From positions 1-7,498 of the forward strand of contig JAOPWF010000789.1 of the NCBI GenBank assembly GCA_025965815.1: DNA of 7,498 nt, read 5' to 3'. Made by a program: the position numbers and the translations under genes. This document shows, in pieces, positions 5,739-7,498 of this stretch; the first letter of the stretch is position 1; the number at the start of each line of letters is the position of its first letter. The DNA comes from Mycobacterium sp. (GTDB lineage: Bacteria; Actinomycetota; Actinomycetes; Mycobacteriales; Mycobacteriaceae). A model generated the notes under the pieces. The model had not been told where the DNA came from. It worked only from the letters and a program-made list of their open reading frames with translations, and did no database searches.

Positions 5739-7313
5739 TCAGCGGAAGCTGAGAACCTCGTCACCCCATGCCGCGCGGATGCCTCGGTCCAGGTCGTCGA
5801 CCACGCTGTCCTGTTTGTCGATCACCAGGGTCGCTCGGTCCGCCGCGTCATACGGCCGCCATTCGGGCTGACCCGGCAATCCGTCGGGCCGGCCCTCGAC
5901 CGCGAAGTTGGCCCACCGGGCCAGCATCCGCTCGGATACCGCCCGCCCGGACTTGAGGCCGCCGAGCTTGAAGGTGATGTCCTTCGGGCCCATCACCAGA
6001 TTGCCCCATACGTAGGGCAATTCGGTCGCGTGTGCTGCGCCTAACCGCAACAGCCTGAGCATCGGTGTGGTCCAGTCGAACCGGTACAAGTAGACGGGCG
6101 CCACGGCGCTGTGCCCCTCGGCCAGCCATATCGTCGGCATTCGGAACCCCACATCGCGGGCGACGTGCAGCCCGATCGCCTTGACCCGGATACCGGAGTA
6201 GGCCGAGCCGATCTCCGCTTCCGACGGCAGTTGCAGACCTGGCTGTTCCGCGGCGATCTCCGCGAACATCGCCCGAATCGTCTTGGGGGCGATGGGGATC
6301 AGTGGCGACTTCATCCACCTGAACAGCGCCGCCTCATCCTTGTTGGTGCCGATTATCAGCGGTACCGGGTGCGAGCGGCCCTCCCGCGCGAGCGTCACCG
6401 GATAGTCCGGCAACAGTTCGCCGTCGACGATCGGCGCGAAGGCGAGGGTCCCAGGCGTGGTCGTCGGGACATGGTCGAACGCGTTGGCGGCCGCGCTGAC
6501 CAGGGCGTCGACCGGCACGGAGCGCGCGTCCGCCGCTGTCACGCCCAGCTGGTCAAGGACTAGCTGGGCGACGGCCTGGCCGCGGCCACTGTCGTAAACT
6601 GAAGTGGCGGGCGAGCTTTCGGCGATAGCCTGGGCGAACAGACCTTCGGCCGCCGGGACGGTGAGCAGCGTGGTGACGATTCCGCCGCCGGCGGACTCGC
6701 CGAACAGCGTCACGCGACCGGGGTCGCCGCCGAACGCGCCGATGTTGTTGCGTACCCACTCGAGGGCCAGCAGCACATCGCGCAGCGCGAGGTTGGAGTC
6801 GAAGCGCTGCTCATCGGTGTTGTACGACGTCAGATCCAGAAAGCCGAGAGCGCCGAGACGGTAGTTGAGCGTCACCACGATGACATCACCGCCGGCCGCC
6901 AGCGCACGGCCGTCATACAGCGGCTGACTTCCGGAGCCGAAGATGTAGGCGCCGCCGTGGACCCACACCATGACCGGTCTGGGCCCCTCCGATCCGCTGC
7001 CCGCCGACACCTCCGACGATGCCCACACGTTCAGGAACAGGCAGTCCTCGTCCGACCGCGTGCCCAGCCCCATCGGGATCGGGCTCTGCGGTTGCGGGCT
7101 GACGGGCCCGAAGGCGGTCGCGTCGGCCGGGTCTGTCCACGGCTGCGGAGGCTCTGGCGCGCGCCAGCGCAGGTCGCCGACCGGCGGCGCCGCGTACCGG
7201 ATTCCCTTCCAGACCTTGACCCGTCCGTCATCGACGCCGCGGACCGGGCCGTATCTCGTGTCCACCACCGGACCGTCGCCGGAGGTGTGCCGCATACTCG
7301 CTTCCGCTGTCAC
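5739..7313 (-). CDS. Type B carboxylesterase (LipT / para-nitrobenzyl esterase-like)
   Basis: Intact 524-residue alpha/beta-hydrolase of the COesterase family (PF00135), which cleaves carboxylic esters. All expected signatures are present: GIRYAAPPVGDLRWRAPEPP (37-56), EDCLFLNVW (89-97), the oxyanion loop HGGAYIFGSG (H119-G121), and the nucleophile elbow FGESAGGG with S207. The acid is probably E327 in GTNKDEAALF, and the catalytic base H428 in AAHATELPYVWG. No signal peptide or lipobox is visible, so the enzyme is probably cytoplasmic. The family is about 500 residues long in mycobacteria; LipT of M. tuberculosis is the nearest named relative I can suggest, but orthology is not shown. The start is GTG at 7313 because an ideal AAGGAGG lies seven bases upstream; ATG at codon 7 is a weaker alternative. 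It follows the 50-residue ORF by 12 bases and precedes the DUF3060 pseudogene. The natural ester is unknown. Confidence 0.95.
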   Translation of the reverse strand: MTAEASMRHTSGDGPVVDTRYGPVRGVDDGRVKVWKGIRYAAPPVGDLRWRAPEPPQPWTDPADATAFGPVSPQPQSPIPMGLGTRSDEDCLFLNVWASSEVSAGSGSEGPRPVMVWVHGGAYIFGSGSQPLYDGRALAAGGDVIVVTLNYRLGALGFLDLTSYNTDEQRFDSNLALRDVLLALEWVRNNIGAFGGDPGRVTLFGESAGGGIVTTLLTVPAAEGLFAQAIAESSPATSVYDSGRGQAVAQLVLDQLGVTAADARSVPVDALVSAAANAFDHVPTTTPGTLAFAPIVDGELLPDYPVTLAREGRSHPVPLIIGTNKDEAALFRWMKSPLIPIAPKTIRAMFAEIAAEQPGLQLPSEAEIGSAYSGIRVKAIGLHVARDVGFRMPTIWLAEGHSAVAPVYLYRFDWTTPMLRLLRLGAAHATELPYVWGNLVMGPKDITFKLGGLKSGRAVSERMLARWANFAVEGRPDGLPGQPEWRPYDAADRATLVIDKQDSVVDDLDRGIRAAWGDEVLSFR

Positions 7314-7320
7314 GGATAGA

Positions 7321-7327
7321 CCTCCTT
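7321..7327 (-). promoter_or_regulatory. Consensus ribosome binding site of the esterase, overlapping the upstream stop codon
   Basis: AAGGAGG on the minus strand is a perfect Shine-Dalgarno core, seven bases before the GTG at 7313. The TAA of the upstream 50-residue ORF (7328-7326) shares two A bases with it, so ribosomes ending the small ORF would stop on the esterase ribosome binding site. This suggests translational coupling. Confidence 0.7.
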
Positions 7328-7478
7328 ATCGGGTTGTGTCGCCCTGGGCGGCGAGGCGGTCCTCGTCGGAAAAGCCCGCGACTGCCTCGCCGACGGGTGC
7401 AGCCGCACTGCGCCGCAGGTAGCTACTGGCGGCGGAGAAGGCGGCAGCCACTCCGACACCTGAGGCCGCGTAGGTCAT
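7326..7478 (-). CDS. Small 50-residue protein upstream of the esterase, unknown function
   Basis: Short reading frame, not recognised. Read by hand as MTYAASGVGVAAAFSAASSY, then a basic turn LRRSAAAPVGEAVAG and an acidic tail FSDEDRLAAQGDTTR before TAA. The first 20 residues are Ala/Gly/Ser-rich and weakly hydrophobic and could lie on or in a membrane; no cleavage site or lipobox is seen. Support for a real gene is the AAGGA ribosome binding site seven bases before the ATG (7490-7486) and the tight 12-base link to the esterase. The same frame stays open upstream to the window edge (FKKDRS before the ATG), so it could instead be the end of a larger protein. In another frame GSRRTGP ends in a TGA overlapping the ATG, as in an ATGA gene junction. 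Confidence 0.55.
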   Translation of the reverse strand: MTYAASGVGVAAAFSAASSYLRRSAAAPVGEAVAGFSDEDRLAAQGDTTR

Positions 7479-7485
7479 GGACCTG

Positions 7486-7490
7486 TCCTT
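7486..7490 (-). promoter_or_regulatory. Ribosome binding site of the 50-residue ORF
   Basis: AAGGA on the minus strand lies seven bases before the ATG at 7478. It is the main reason to treat the short frame as a gene with its own start rather than only the tail of a longer one. Confidence 0.45.
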
Positions 7491-7498
7491 CTTGAACC

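Overview
The window looks like chromosomal DNA from a mycobacterium (Mycobacterium sensu lato). The DNA is GC-rich and the codon usage is strongly GC3-biased. A cytosolic-start lectin–proline linker–LysM protein, a DUF3060 protein and a LipT-like type B carboxylesterase are all typical of that group. The species cannot be told from this stretch. There is no tRNA, rRNA, CRISPR array, insertion sequence or phage gene.

Layout from left to right. (1) At 1-565, + strand, is the decayed 3' part of an FkbM-family methyltransferase gene. (2) At 616-1241, - strand, is a mannose-binding-type lectin with a LysM domain, frameshifted inside the LysM. (3) At 1397-2802, - strand, is a DAO-type FAD oxidoreductase with a single 1-base frameshift. 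(4) At 2862-3482, + strand, is an intact P-loop kinase-like gene, divergent from (3). (5) At 3490-4452, - strand, is an intact sterol desaturase/fatty acid hydroxylase family membrane enzyme, convergent with (4) across 7 bases. (6) At 4591-5692, - strand, is a membrane protein with a C-terminal DUF3060 domain, broken by four frameshifts. (7) At 5739-7313, - strand, is an intact type B carboxylesterase. (8) At 7326-7478, - strand, is a 50-residue ORF whose stop codon lies in the esterase ribosome binding site.

Genes 8, 7 and 6 run in one direction with gaps of 12 and 46 bases and probably formed one transcription unit. The desaturase has its own promoter-like sequence. Genes 3 and 4 share a 59-base divergent control region.

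The main observation is uneven decay. Four of the eight genes carry at least nine reading-frame disruptions between them, most of which can be undone by hand with one- or two-base changes. The four other genes are clean. I see no convincing new biological system. The window reads as ordinary accessory metabolism and cell-envelope genes in a locus that is losing genes, or in an assembly with indel errors.
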